DNA from: Desulfobulbus sp.
Lineage (GTDB): Bacteria > Desulfobacterota > Desulfobulbia > Desulfobulbales > Desulfobulbaceae
Assembly: GCA_003604995.1 (NCBI GenBank)
Contig: QZJD01000071.1
Span: 1 to 42,530, forward strand
DNA length: 42,530 bases
Direction: 5' to 3'
Shown here: piece by piece, positions 15,712 through 23,248 of the stretch
Layout: every line of letters begins with the position of its first letter
Numbering within the stretch: the stretch's first letter is position 1
Translations under genes and position numbers: made by a program
Notes under the pieces: model-generated
What the model was told of the DNA's origin: nothing
What the model saw: the letters and a program-made list of their open reading frames with translations, nothing else
Database searches by the model: none

Positions 15712-16023
15712 TCAAAAGACCGGCGCGGAAAGCTCCATGCTTTTGATCTTCCGCCACAATGAAACCCGGTTGATCCCGAGAATCCGCGCGGCCCTGGTCT
15801 TGTTGTCGCTTACATGCCGCAGGACCTTGCGGATGTACTCCGACTCCAACTCCTCCAGGGTCGGGAGCCTGCCGCCGGACAACTCCGCGCCGGCCCCGTT
15901 CCACTCCGCGGACCGCCGTGTGTCCGGCATGCCCCTGGGGACGACAAGCGGGGCAATGCCATTCGAGACGGACTTTCGTTTCCGCCCCTTTGCCACGGCG
16001 CGTTTTTTTCTTGGATGCCCCAT
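15712..16023 (-). CDS. Free-standing Fis-type DNA-binding protein
   Basis: The 103-residue protein has a basic, probably disordered N-terminus (RKKRAVAKGRKRK) and a C-terminal Fis-type helix-turn-helix, LEELESEYIRKVLRHVSDNK then TRAARILGINRVSLWRKIK. This is the DNA-binding end of NtrC-like activators and PrrA/RegA response regulators, here without a receiver or AAA+ part. It starts three bases after the stop of a receiver-only gene, so the two may work as a split response regulator. Its HTH resembles that of the sigma-54 activator at 17761 ([18 protein letters not shown]), so they might compete for the same sites. Confidence 0.8.
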   Translation of the reverse strand: MGHPRKKRAVAKGRKRKSVSNGIAPLVVPRGMPDTRRSAEWNGAGAELSGGRLPTLEELESEYIRKVLRHVSDNKTRAARILGINRVSLWRKIKSMELSAPVF

Positions 16024-16025
16024 GC

Positions 16026-16463
16026 TCAGCCCCCCGTTGCCTCGCTTCCAACCGCCAATCCCGCGGTGGCCGTGGCAATGTTCCCCTCCATCTTCTTTTT
16101 GGCCTGGGCGGCGGCCCGGATGCGTTCCGCCAGCAGTTCAATGTCCACCGGTTTTTTGAGATAATCAAAAACCCCCAGACGCCATGCTTCGGCCTCTTCC
16201 CTGTCGCTGCCGTGGCCGGTCTGAATGATGACCTGGATCGCCGGGAAATTTTTTCGCACCTGCCGGAGGACCTCCATGCCGTCGATCCCGGGCATTTTCA
16301 GGTCGAGGACCATGACATCCGGTTCACTGTCGTCCATTTCCCGCATGGCTTCAAAGCCGCCCAGGGCGACCTGGCTTGACAGGTCTCTCAATCCGAGACG
16401 CTCGGACAGGGTCGTGACAAAATCCTCCTCATCATCGACCAGCAGTATTTTGATATCCTCCAT
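16026..16463 (-). CDS. Receiver-only response regulator
   Basis: A 145-residue CheY-like protein. Acidic pair in KILLVDDEEDF, phospho-acceptor Asp in MVLDLKMPG, conserved Thr in IIQTGHG and Lys in DYLKKPVD are all present. There is no output domain; the C-terminus is a short Ala/Gly-rich tail. The start at 16463 has GAGGTG just upstream; a GTG three codons earlier is less likely. It is closely similar to the receiver at 21252, which follows the histidine kinase across the divergent promoter. The run GGGGGG just before its stop, with a Fis domain gene next, leaves open that the two were one protein split by a frameshift. Confidence 0.88.
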   Translation of the reverse strand: MEDIKILLVDDEEDFVTTLSERLGLRDLSSQVALGGFEAMREMDDSEPDVMVLDLKMPGIDGMEVLRQVRKNFPAIQVIIQTGHGSDREEAEAWRLGVFDYLKKPVDIELLAERIRAAAQAKKKMEGNIATATAGLAVGSEATGG

Positions 16464-16468
16464 GTCGT

Positions 16469-17062
16469 TCACCTCTTGCTTGCGTTGCTGTTAAGAAAAC
16501 CTTCCTCTTGCTTCTCACCCTCGGCGCTGCCTGAATTTCCCTCCGGGTCAGAGGCGCTCAACATCTCGCGAGCCGTCTCGAATTCTCCCGACTCGGCAAA
16601 GGCCGCCGCGCTCATCGCATCTTCAAAGGCCGTGACCAGCGGATGCCTGTGTTTCCGCGCCTTTCGCGCCCTGCTCCGCCGGAATGCCTCCGCCATCTTC
16701 CGCCGCAGGGCCTCCATGTCGAAGGGCACGGTCAACTCGTCGCTTGCACCGGCCCGCATCCCCGCCATCGAGGCATTGATGTTTTCGCTATTGTTGATCA
16801 GGACCGTTTCAGCACAGGGCATTGCATCACGAATGCTTGCGAGCCCGCGCAGCATTGCCTCAGCTTGATGCCGCACATCCACCAGGATTACGTCAACGGC
16901 CCTGGTCAGCAGCGCCTGACCCTCTCGCGGGTCATGGCGCCACACCCTGGCCCCCCACTGCTGAAGCTTGCCACCGAGGGTTTCCCCTAAGGCGACATCA
17001 TCGGTGACGATGAGCAGATCAGGACTCGCCGCTGCCATCCGCTTGCTCCGCCTGCCAGGCAT
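16469..17062 (-). CDS. Degenerate receiver protein with C-terminal FAE-type helical motif
   Basis: The 197-residue protein starts with a receiver-like domain (DLLIVTDDVALGETL, DVILVDVRHQAEAM). The acidic pair and acceptor Asp are kept, but the conserved Lys is missing (DELTVPFD instead of a K-P pair), so phosphorylation may not signal normally. After a basic linker (RRSRARKARKHRH) comes AFEDAMSAAAFAESGEFETAREML, a TPR-like helical motif that recurs in the next small protein upstream. Two starts are possible: 17062 (GAGG upstream) or 17038. It lies between the 98-residue gene and the receiver-only gene in the sigma-54-headed series. Confidence 0.7.
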   Translation of the reverse strand: MPGRRSKRMAAASPDLLIVTDDVALGETLGGKLQQWGARVWRHDPREGQALLTRAVDVILVDVRHQAEAMLRGLASIRDAMPCAETVLINNSENINASMAGMRAGASDELTVPFDMEALRRKMAEAFRRSRARKARKHRHPLVTAFEDAMSAAAFAESGEFETAREMLSASDPEGNSGSAEGEKQEEGFLNSNASKR

Positions 17063-17078
17063 ACAGGCCTCACCTCAA

Positions 17079-17375
17079 TTACGCGGTCTTGGCCGCAAGA
17101 ACGGCATAGGTGACCGGCACGCCGCGCAGACCAATGGCGTCAAGAAAATCACCAATACCGTGCAGATGCGGAGGCCGGTCTTCCATTATGCGAACCGCCT
17201 CATCCACCATTCCCCCTTCGGCAAAGGCGACTGCCATAAAGGCCCTTTCCAGATAGGTCAGTTTCTTTTTCTGTGCCGTGCGGGGCATCATTGCCCTGGC
17301 GATGTCCCACTCCCCTGCCTCGGCAAAGGTCACGGCCATCATCCACCCACGATATTTTTCCGGATATGTGTTCAT
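17079..17375 (-). CDS. 98-residue protein with two FAE-G repeats, first gene after the sigma-54 promoter
   Basis: This small soluble protein has two copies of a short helical motif, MMAVTFAEAGEWDIARAMM and FMAVAFAEGGMVDEAVRIM, about 35 residues apart. They resemble TPR-like hairpins and match the C-terminal motif of the neighbouring degenerate receiver protein. AAGGAGG stands seven bases before the ATG. It is the first gene of the sigma-54-headed series, so it is probably strongly induced. I do not recognise a named family; a protein-protein adaptor is the simplest guess. Confidence 0.75.
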   Translation of the reverse strand: MNTYPEKYRGWMMAVTFAEAGEWDIARAMMPRTAQKKKLTYLERAFMAVAFAEGGMVDEAVRIMEDRPPHLHGIGDFLDAIGLRGVPVTYAVLAAKTA

Positions 17376-17432
17376 GTCGGGCCTCCTTCCTTTCGAATTT
17401 TGGCAATTCCCAGCGAACTCACCCTCTTAATA

Positions 17433-17447
17433 GCAAGGAGCGTGCCA
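17433..17447 (-). promoter_or_regulatory. Sigma-54 (-24/-12) promoter
   Basis: On the minus strand TGGCACGCTCCTTGC matches the RpoN consensus TGGCAC-N5-TTGC exactly, with GG and GC correctly spaced. Transcription would start near 17422, leaving about 47 bases of leader before the 98-residue gene. It faces away from the sigma-54 activator gene at 17761, the expected layout for a divergently encoded regulator. The downstream same-strand series reaches at least to the 146-residue membrane gene (14042). Confidence 0.85.
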
Positions 17448-17510
17448 CCCTCTAAAGCTCAACGAAATCAATATGTTACACTTGCGCCGAATGTTTTGCC
17501 CCGCCATTTC

Positions 17511-17562
17511 GAAACATATTGGAACATAACGAAACAATGAAACACGAGCTCCCCCTTGAAAC
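17511..17562. promoter_or_regulatory. Phased GAAAC repeats, candidate activator-binding region
   Basis: GAAAC or GGAAC occurs at 17511, 17521 and 17531, exactly one DNA turn apart, and again at 17539 and 17558. Inverted copies of ATGTT/AACAT flank them (17473, 17491 against 17513, 17523). Measured from the predicted sigma-54 start this is about -90 to -140, the usual place for upstream activating sites. Two more GAAACG copies 20 bp apart (17678, 17698) lie over the likely start of the activator gene's own transcript. Inference: these are binding sites of the activator at 17761. Confidence 0.5.
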
Positions 17563-17648
17563 AAAACGCACCCTTCAACCTGGCCGGCCGCCACCCTAGC
17601 AGCCGATAATGCTGGATTCCCGTCCATTGTGGAATTTTGACGCAGGGC

Positions 17649-17677
17649 TTGACTTTCGACAAAAGAGGAAATACGAT
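17649..17677 (+). promoter_or_regulatory. Predicted sigma-70 promoter of the activator gene
   Basis: TTGACT (17649-17654) and TACGAT (17672-17677) are 17 bases apart. The transcript would start near 17684, about 75 bases before the ATG. GAAACG copies at 17678 and 17698 overlap the start, which would allow autorepression. Confidence 0.55.
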
Positions 17678-17760
17678 GAAACGTAAGAGGACAAAACGAA
17701 ACGAAAGGAAATTTCGACCCTCTCACGACCACCTGCTTCAGCCTGAACCGGGACGAACCA

Positions 17761-19140
17761 ATGAATGTTCTCGAGATCATCAACGGCATCCCGCACCCCG
17801 TCGCTCTGCTGGACAGGCAGTTCCGCCTCTCTTCCATGAACAGCAAGCTGGAGGCCCTCACCGGCCATGCGGCCGAAAAGGTGAAAGGGATAGGGGTCGA
17901 GCATGTCCTTCGCTTTAATTTCGGTATCGGGGAGATTCAGGCCGGACTGGCCAAAGGAGCATCATTTGCCAAGGAGGGGGACGTCATTGACGCGGGCCGA
18001 AAAAGGATCCCTATCCGGCTCACCACCTCTCCACTGAAAGGGAAGAATGATCGCCTGGACGGGATCATGATGGTACTGGAGGACATCTCCCTGCTGCACG
18101 AGCTGGACCGGAAAGTCCTGCGCCGAGGAGCGCCCGATGCGCTCATCGGTCACAGTGCGAAAATGGAGGAAATATATGAACTGCTGCCGGTACTGGCCTG
18201 CACCGATGCCACTGTGCTCATCACCGGTGAAACCGGAACCGGCAAGGACCTGCTGGCCGAGGCTGTTCACAAGGCATCAAAGAGGGCTGATCACCCGTTC
18301 ATCAAGGTCAACAGCGGCGCCATTCCGGAGGCCCTGCTCGAGTCGGAACTCTTCGGCCACAAGCGCGGGGCGTTCACCGGGGCGCACAGCGACAAGCCCG
18401 GCATGTTCCGCCTTGCGCAGGGCGGCACCATTTTCCTCACCGAAATCGGCGACCTGCCCCTGCAATTGCAGGTCAAGCTGTTGACGGTTCTTGACGATCG
18501 GGAGTTTTATCCTCTGGGGAGCAGCAAAAAGGTGAGCGTGGATGTCCGGGTCATCACCGGCACTCATCGCGACCTTAAACAACTGGTACGCGAGGGAACC
18601 TTCAGAGAGGATCTCTACTTCCGGCTCAATGTCCTGCGCGCGCACCTCCCCCCTTTGCGGGAGCGGGGCAACGATGTCCTGCTGTTGCTGGACCACTTCC
18701 TGAAACAAATTGAGGAAAACAGCGGCCGCAGCGGCATGAGCTTCACCGAAGCGGCCCTGGCCCGCCTTGCCGGTTATCATTATCCCGGCAATGTCCGCGA
18801 ACTGCGCAACATCGTCGAATATGCCGCCAGCATGTGCAAAAACAGCCGCATCGACCTGCGACATCTGCCGCCTTATGTCCTGTCCCAGGAGGAGGAGACA
18901 TATCCCGACCGCCCCGTCCAGCCCCCATCAATTTCCCCCGACGCCCGCCGCCCCCTCTCGAACGGCGAACCACCCCCCTCTTCGCTTGTCGACTCCGCTT
19001 CCAGCTGGACGGAAATAGAAAAAAAGAAGATCCTGGCCGCCCTCCTGCGCAACAACGGCAGCCGAAGCCTGGCCGCCCGTGAACTGGGCTGGGGCAGAAG
19101 CACCCTCTGGCGCAAAATAAAACAGTACGAGATAGAATAA
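17761..19140 (+). CDS. PAS-domain sigma-54-dependent activator (NtrC-like)
   Basis: The 459-residue protein has a PAS sensor (about 1-115), an AAA+ domain (125-365) and a Fis-type HTH at the end ([19 protein letters not shown]). Walker A is GETGTGKD (156-163) and the sigma-54 contact loop GAFTGA (203-208) is intact. Two motifs differ from the norm. Walker B reads IFLTEIGD with Thr in place of the Mg-binding Asp, and the sensor-I region reads ITGTHRDL where most have ATNRDL. There is no receiver domain, so the signal enters through PAS or a partner. It is first in a plus-strand series with a NifX-like protein, a kinase and a receiver, and is divergent from the sigma-54 promoter it probably controls. 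Confidence 0.93.
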   Translation: MNVLEIINGIPHPVALLDRQFRLSSMNSKLEALTGHAAEKVKGIGVEHVLRFNFGIGEIQAGLAKGASFAKEGDVIDAGRKRIPIRLTTSPLKGKNDRLDGIMMVLEDISLLHELDRKVLRRGAPDALIGHSAKMEEIYELLPVLACTDATVLITGETGTGKDLLAEAVHKASKRADHPFIKVNSGAIPEALLESELFGHKRGAFTGAHSDKPGMFRLAQGGTIFLTEIGDLPLQLQVKLLTVLDDREFYPLGSSKKVSVDVRVITGTHRDLKQLVREGTFREDLYFRLNVLRAHLPPLRERGNDVLLLLDHFLKQIEENSGRSGMSFTEAALARLAGYHYPGNVRELRNIVEYAASMCKNSRIDLRHLPPYVLSQEEETYPDRPVQPPSISPDARRPLSNGEPPPSSLVDSASSWTEIEKKKILAALLRNNGSRSLAARELGWGRSTLWRKIKQYEIE

Positions 19141-19145
19141 TAACG

Positions 19146-19508
19146 ATGGAAAAAATTCTGCTCACCTTAAGCGACAGAATGATCGCTCCCCGCTTTGACC
19201 TGGCCACCGAGGTGCTGATCGTTTCCACGAAGAACGGCGCGGCGGTGGATTCGCAAAAATCCATGCTGCTGCCGGGACCATCGGCCGATGATCTCTGCGG
19301 CCTGGTAATGAAGGAAGATATCGCCGTACTGATCTGCGGCGGCATTGAGGAAGAGCACTATCAGTTTCTGACCTGGAAAAAGGTGCGGGTTTTTGACCGG
19401 GTCATCGGCGAGGATGAAGACGTCCTGGCGGAATTTCTGAGAGGGACCCTTCAACCCGGTGCGATAGTGGAGAACAGAAAAGGTTCCGGAGCCGACAGCC
19501 ATGGATAA
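19146..19508 (+). CDS. NifX/NifB-type (dinitrogenase FeMo-cofactor family) protein
   Basis: The 120-residue protein has the RNase-H-like fold of the FeMo-co biosynthesis family: MIAPRFDLATEVLIVSTKNG at the start and AVLICGGIEEEHYQFLTWKKVRVFDRVIG in the middle. Known: NifX, NafY and NifB C-termini bind molybdenum-iron cofactor precursors, while stand-alone members in anaerobes have no clear role. There are no nif genes nearby. It lies five bases after the activator and its end overlaps the kinase start by eight bases. Translation of the three genes is therefore probably coupled, suggesting a regulatory or ligand/metal-binding role. Confidence 0.8.
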   Translation: MEKILLTLSDRMIAPRFDLATEVLIVSTKNGAAVDSQKSMLLPGPSADDLCGLVMKEDIAVLICGGIEEEHYQFLTWKKVRVFDRVIGEDEDVLAEFLRGTLQPGAIVENRKGSGADSHG

Positions 19509-21249
19509 ATCTTCGCCGCAGGAAGGAGAAAGCTGGATCTCCCGCAAAACAAGAGGCTTGCGCAGCATCCTCTCCCTTGCAAAACGCGCCCGCCGGCTGC
19601 GGCTGATTTTGCTGTTCACCATGCTGCTCATCGCCCTGCTCCCCTTGGGTGTCACCGTCGGCCTGAGCTTTTATCAATACCGCAGGCTTATCATCGAAGA
19701 GACCCACAATAATGTCCGCTGGAGCGCCAACAGCACCCGGCAGGCCATCGAGGCGTTTCTCGACAAACTGGAGACGACGGTGCTGGTGATCAACAACGCC
19801 TACACCCTGGAGGAACTGGCAGACCCGGAGATCCTTGACCAGATCTTCTCGAAATTACGGGCCGAGCACGACGGACTGGTGGACATGAGCCTCATCGGCC
19901 CGGACGGAATCCAAAAATCCTATTCCGGTCCCTTTGATCTTTCGGGCAAAAATTACTCGGAAAGCACATGGTTTCAGAACGCCCTGACCAGAAAAATCTA
20001 TGTGAGCGAGGTCTTTCTGGGATACCGCAATATTCCTCACTTTGTTATCGCGGCGAGCAAAAGGGATCCGAAGGGACGGGGATATTGGGTTTTTCGGGTC
20101 AGCATCGACACCCTGATCCTCGACCAATTTCTTGAATCGATGGATACCGAAGCCGTTGACGATATATTTCTGATCAACGAGCAGGGCAAACTGCAAAGCT
20201 CCTCGCGCTACTACGGGGAAGTTACGGATCAGGCCAGTCTCCGACTGATGGCTCAACCCAAGAAAACAGGAACCACGCTCATGGTGGACCAGCGGGAGGA
20301 TCATCCGCTGATCCGGGCGGTCAGCTTTGTCCAGGGATCCCCCTGGATCCTGGTCCTGGACCATCAACGCTATTTTCACCGAACCTCCTGGATTACCTTC
20401 AGGAATCAATTGATATCCATTTTCTTTACCTGTACGCTGCTGGCGGTGATCATCGTCTTCTGGCTTGCGGACTACCTGGCCAGAAATATTCAAAAAACGA
20501 ATGAAAGCCGCGAGATGCTTCTACAGCAGACGGAACACACCAGCAAACTTGCCTCCATCGGCCGGTTGGCGGCGGGCGTGGCCCATGAGATCAACAACCC
20601 GTTGTCCATCATCAACGAGAAGGCTGGACTGATGAAGGATCTGCTGCAAAGAACCGATGACTTCCGCCATCGCGACAAATTCATCGCCCAGCTCGACGCC
20701 CTGGAAAAGGCCGTCCAGCGAAGCCGGGTGATAACCCATCGTTTGCTCGGTTTTGCCAGAAGAATGGAAGTTTCCCTCGAATCGCTGCAAGTGGCGGAGG
20801 TCATCGAAGAGGTGCTCGGCTTTCTCACCAAGGAGGCGGCCTATCGGAACATCAAAATCGAAAAATTTTTCGAGCCGGACCTGCCGGACATTCAAAGCGA
20901 CCGGGGTCAGCTGCAGCAGGTCTTTCTGAATATCATCAACAACGCCATCGATGCGGTGGCTGACGGCGGAGAGATCAGCATCGCCTGCCAGAAAACTGGC
21001 CAGGGCATCCAGGTGGACATCAGTGACAATGGCCCCGGCATCCCGCCGGAGATCATGAAAAATATTTTTGAACCGTTTTTCACCACCAAGCGAGGCAAGG
21101 GCAAGGAGGGAACCGGCCTGGGCCTGTCCATTACCTATGGGCTGGTCAAGAAACTCGGAGGAGAAATCTCCGTGCGCAGCGAGGGCAACGTCGGCACCAC
21201 CTTCAGCATGACCTTTCCCCTTGTCCAGAAAAGGCGGGCAGAGGGTTGA
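19501..21249 (+). CDS. Sensor histidine kinase with periplasmic double-Cache domain
   Basis: The 582-residue inner-membrane kinase has TM1 at about 34-58, a periplasmic dCache-type sensor at 60-300 (GLVDMSLIGPDG, YSESTWFQNAL, PHFVIAAS), TM2 at 304-325 and a HisKA domain with phospho-acceptor His362 in AAGVAHEINNPLS. The HATPase has VFLNIINNAIDAV, DISDNGPGIPPE and GTGLGLSITYGLV. dCache domains usually bind small ligands such as organic acids or amines outside the membrane. It overlaps the NifX-like gene and is followed two bases later by a receiver-only gene, its likely partner. The similar receiver at 16026 could be a second target. Confidence 0.93.
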   Translation: MDKSSPQEGESWISRKTRGLRSILSLAKRARRLRLILLFTMLLIALLPLGVTVGLSFYQYRRLIIEETHNNVRWSANSTRQAIEAFLDKLETTVLVINNAYTLEELADPEILDQIFSKLRAEHDGLVDMSLIGPDGIQKSYSGPFDLSGKNYSESTWFQNALTRKIYVSEVFLGYRNIPHFVIAASKRDPKGRGYWVFRVSIDTLILDQFLESMDTEAVDDIFLINEQGKLQSSSRYYGEVTDQASLRLMAQPKKTGTTLMVDQREDHPLIRAVSFVQGSPWILVLDHQRYFHRTSWITFRNQLISIFFTCTLLAVIIVFWLADYLARNIQKTNESREMLLQQTEHTSKLASIGRLAAGVAHEINNPLSIINEKAGLMKDLLQRTDDFRHRDKFIAQLDALEKAVQRSRVITHRLLGFARRMEVSLESLQVAEVIEEVLGFLTKEAAYRNIKIEKFFEPDLPDIQSDRGQLQQVFLNIINNAIDAVADGGEISIACQKTGQGIQVDISDNGPGIPPEIMKNIFEPFFTTKRGKGKEGTGLGLSITYGLVKKLGGEISVRSEGNVGTTFSMTFPLVQKRRAEG

Positions 21250-21251
21250 TA

Positions 21252-21629
21252 ATGAATAAAATCAAAGTATTGATCATTGACGACGAAATGGATTTCGCCT
21301 CCACCCTGGCCGAACGCCTCGAGCTCAGGGACTTTGACAGCAAAGCGGTGGAAAGCGGCGATGAAGCCCTTTCCCTTTTCGAGGGGCAATGGCGGCCTGA
21401 CGTGGTGATCCTGGACCTGAAGATGCCCGGCCGGGATGGGCTGGCCACCCTGGACCTCATTAAAAAGGAAGATCCCGCCATCGAAGTCATCATGCTGACT
21501 GGCCATGGCTCGACCACCAGCGGAATCGCCGGCATGAAAAAGGGGCTGTTTGATTATCTGATGAAACCCATCGACATCAGTGTTATTGTGGAATCAATCA
21601 ACAAGGCGGCGGCGAAAAAAACGGCATAG
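21252..21629 (+). CDS. Receiver-only response regulator
   Basis: The 125-residue CheY-like protein keeps all key residues: VLIIDDEMDF, VVILDLKMPGRDG (phospho-Asp), MLTGHG and DYLMKPID (Lys). It has no output domain. GAGGG lies before the ATG at 21252; a TTG two codons upstream overlaps the kinase stop. It is clearly paralogous to the receiver at 16026-16463 in the divergent series (shared ERL-LRD and LDLKMPG-DG and GVFDYL-KP-DI patterns). It may relay phosphate to the PAS activator or the free Fis protein by protein contact. Confidence 0.92.
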   Translation: MNKIKVLIIDDEMDFASTLAERLELRDFDSKAVESGDEALSLFEGQWRPDVVILDLKMPGRDGLATLDLIKKEDPAIEVIMLTGHGSTTSGIAGMKKGLFDYLMKPIDISVIVESINKAAAKKTA

Positions 21630-21662
21630 AACCACGTTCACCTTCAGGACCGGCTCCCGCTC

Positions 21663-23150
21663 ATGGAAACGAGAAAACAAAATTGCTGGGAGTTCAACCG
21701 CTGCGGCCGGGGTCCCGACGATACCGAAGAGGGCGGACAGGAGCGTTGCCCGGCGGCCACCGAGCAACGGCTTGCCGGCGTACACGGCGGCACGAACTCC
21801 GGCCGGGCCTGCTGGGTGGTGGCCGGCACCCACTGTGGCGGCAAGGCGCAGGGCACGCACGCGGCCAAACAGGGAGGGTGCGAGCAGTGCGCCTTTTATC
21901 AGCAGGTGGCCAGGGAGGAAGGCGCGAACCTGCAACGCTCCTTCGCCCTCCTGGCCCGCCTGAAAAATTCCGCCCGCCGTCCGGACATCTCCGAAAAAAA
22001 GCTTGGCGTGCTCATCGGCGGCTCCGGCCTGATCGGCGGCGCGCTGATGCACTATTTCAAGACCGAGCGGACCGACGCCTTCGAGTTGCTCTCGCCCAAC
22101 AGCAAAAAACTCAGCCTACGCGAACCCGGGGACATCAAGCACTATTTCCGGAAATACCGGCCGGACTTCATCATCAACTGCGCCATCGCCGCCCTGGACA
22201 GCGACGCTCAGCTCACCTACGAAACCAACTATCTGGGCTGCATCAACCTGGCCAAGGTGGCCATGGCCCTGAAGATTCCCTATATTCAATTCAGTTCCGC
22301 CGCCACCCTGCCCAACGGCGAGAATCTGACCGAGGAGCAGACTCTGCCCCTGCGCGCGGAGCTGAGCAATTACGCCAAATCCAAGCTGATGGCCGAACAC
22401 ACCCTGCGCCACCTCAACGAAACCGGCGGCCTGGACTATTCGATCATCAAACTGGGGGTGGTCTACGGCAAGCACGACCACAAGGTCCAGGGCTTCCATC
22501 GCCTGCTCCTGACCATCGCCCGGCAGTCCCTGCTGGTGATGATGACCGGCCGGGGCGTCAAACATTCCTATACCTGCTGCCGGAAAATCCCTCCCTTTGT
22601 CGACTATATCCTGGCCCACCGGGATGAGTTCAGCGGCCAAAGCTATCACTTTGTCGACCAGGAGCCGGTGGAGCTCAGCCGCTTGATCCTCGCCATCAAG
22701 TCCGCGCTCCGGATCTCCGTCCCCAAGGAAATCTACCTCTCCTACCCCCTGGCCCGTTTCGGCACGAACTGCCTGAAACGGATCCTGCGCGGCCTGAACC
22801 GGATCGGCATCGAGGCCCGCCTGCCGGCCGAAATGATGTTCATGGAAAATTTTTACGCCACCCAGACCCTGTCCACGGCAAAGCTTCAACAATCCAGCTA
22901 TGGCCTCCCTGAACCGGAAACGACGGTCTTCACCGAACTCCCGGGCCTCCTCGCCTATTACCTCACCCGCTGGGAGCACCTCAACCTGGTCACCGCCTCC
23001 TACAATGTCTGCCGGATCGACCCCCTGAAGCAGACCGACGGCTTTTGCCGCAACCCCCAACAACTCATTGAGGCCGTCCACAGCGGGACCATCGACCCCC
23101 TCGCCGATTTCGAGGAACTCCGCCAGGACGAATCCGCCCCGCAAGGTTGA
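21663..23150 (+). CDS. Two-CW domain fused to an NAD-dependent epimerase/dehydratase-like domain
   Basis: The 495-residue protein begins with a two-CW domain: NCWEFNRCGRG (C8, W9, C14), C29, RACWVVAGTHCGG (C50, W51, C58) and GGCEQCAFYQQV (C73, C76), a pattern seen in anaerobe regulatory and redox proteins. After a linker comes an extended SDR domain with GVLIGGSGLIGGALM (Rossmann loop, about 115-130), NCAIAALDSDA, FSSAATLP (Ser) and NYAKSKLMAE (YxxxK). The C-terminal ~150 residues (YLSYPLARFGTNC onwards) are unassigned. No signal peptide is seen. It is the last gene of the activator-kinase series. Substrate unknown; the two-CW part probably binds metal or senses redox. Confidence 0.8.
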   Translation: METRKQNCWEFNRCGRGPDDTEEGGQERCPAATEQRLAGVHGGTNSGRACWVVAGTHCGGKAQGTHAAKQGGCEQCAFYQQVAREEGANLQRSFALLARLKNSARRPDISEKKLGVLIGGSGLIGGALMHYFKTERTDAFELLSPNSKKLSLREPGDIKHYFRKYRPDFIINCAIAALDSDAQLTYETNYLGCINLAKVAMALKIPYIQFSSAATLPNGENLTEEQTLPLRAELSNYAKSKLMAEHTLRHLNETGGLDYSIIKLGVVYGKHDHKVQGFHRLLLTIARQSLLVMMTGRGVKHSYTCCRKIPPFVDYILAHRDEFSGQSYHFVDQEPVELSRLILAIKSALRISVPKEIYLSYPLARFGTNCLKRILRGLNRIGIEARLPAEMMFMENFYATQTLSTAKLQQSSYGLPEPETTVFTELPGLLAYYLTRWEHLNLVTASYNVCRIDPLKQTDGFCRNPQQLIEAVHSGTIDPLADFEELRQDESAPQG

Positions 23151-23248
23151 ACCATTTTCGCCTGCCCCTCTCACGAATATGATGGCAGCACCTGAAACTA
23201 ACGAGTAAAATAATTTTTTTTATCCCCGGTAAACAGCTACCCCATTCC

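Noticed and set aside
14481..15746. Plus-strand frame of 421 codons opposite tauE
   Set aside because: The protein is charged, repetitive and has no fold; TauE on the other strand is certain.
17511..17562. GAAAC repeats considered as a CRISPR array
   Set aside because: Units are 5 bases with 5-14-base gaps; there are no repeats of 24-37 bases with unique spacers and no cas genes.
17675..17918. Basic frame MKRKRTKRNERKFRPSHDHL with an upstream AGAGG
   Set aside because: It runs out of frame across the start of the PAS activator; beyond about 30 residues the sequence is a shadow. It may be a leader peptide, but there is no support.
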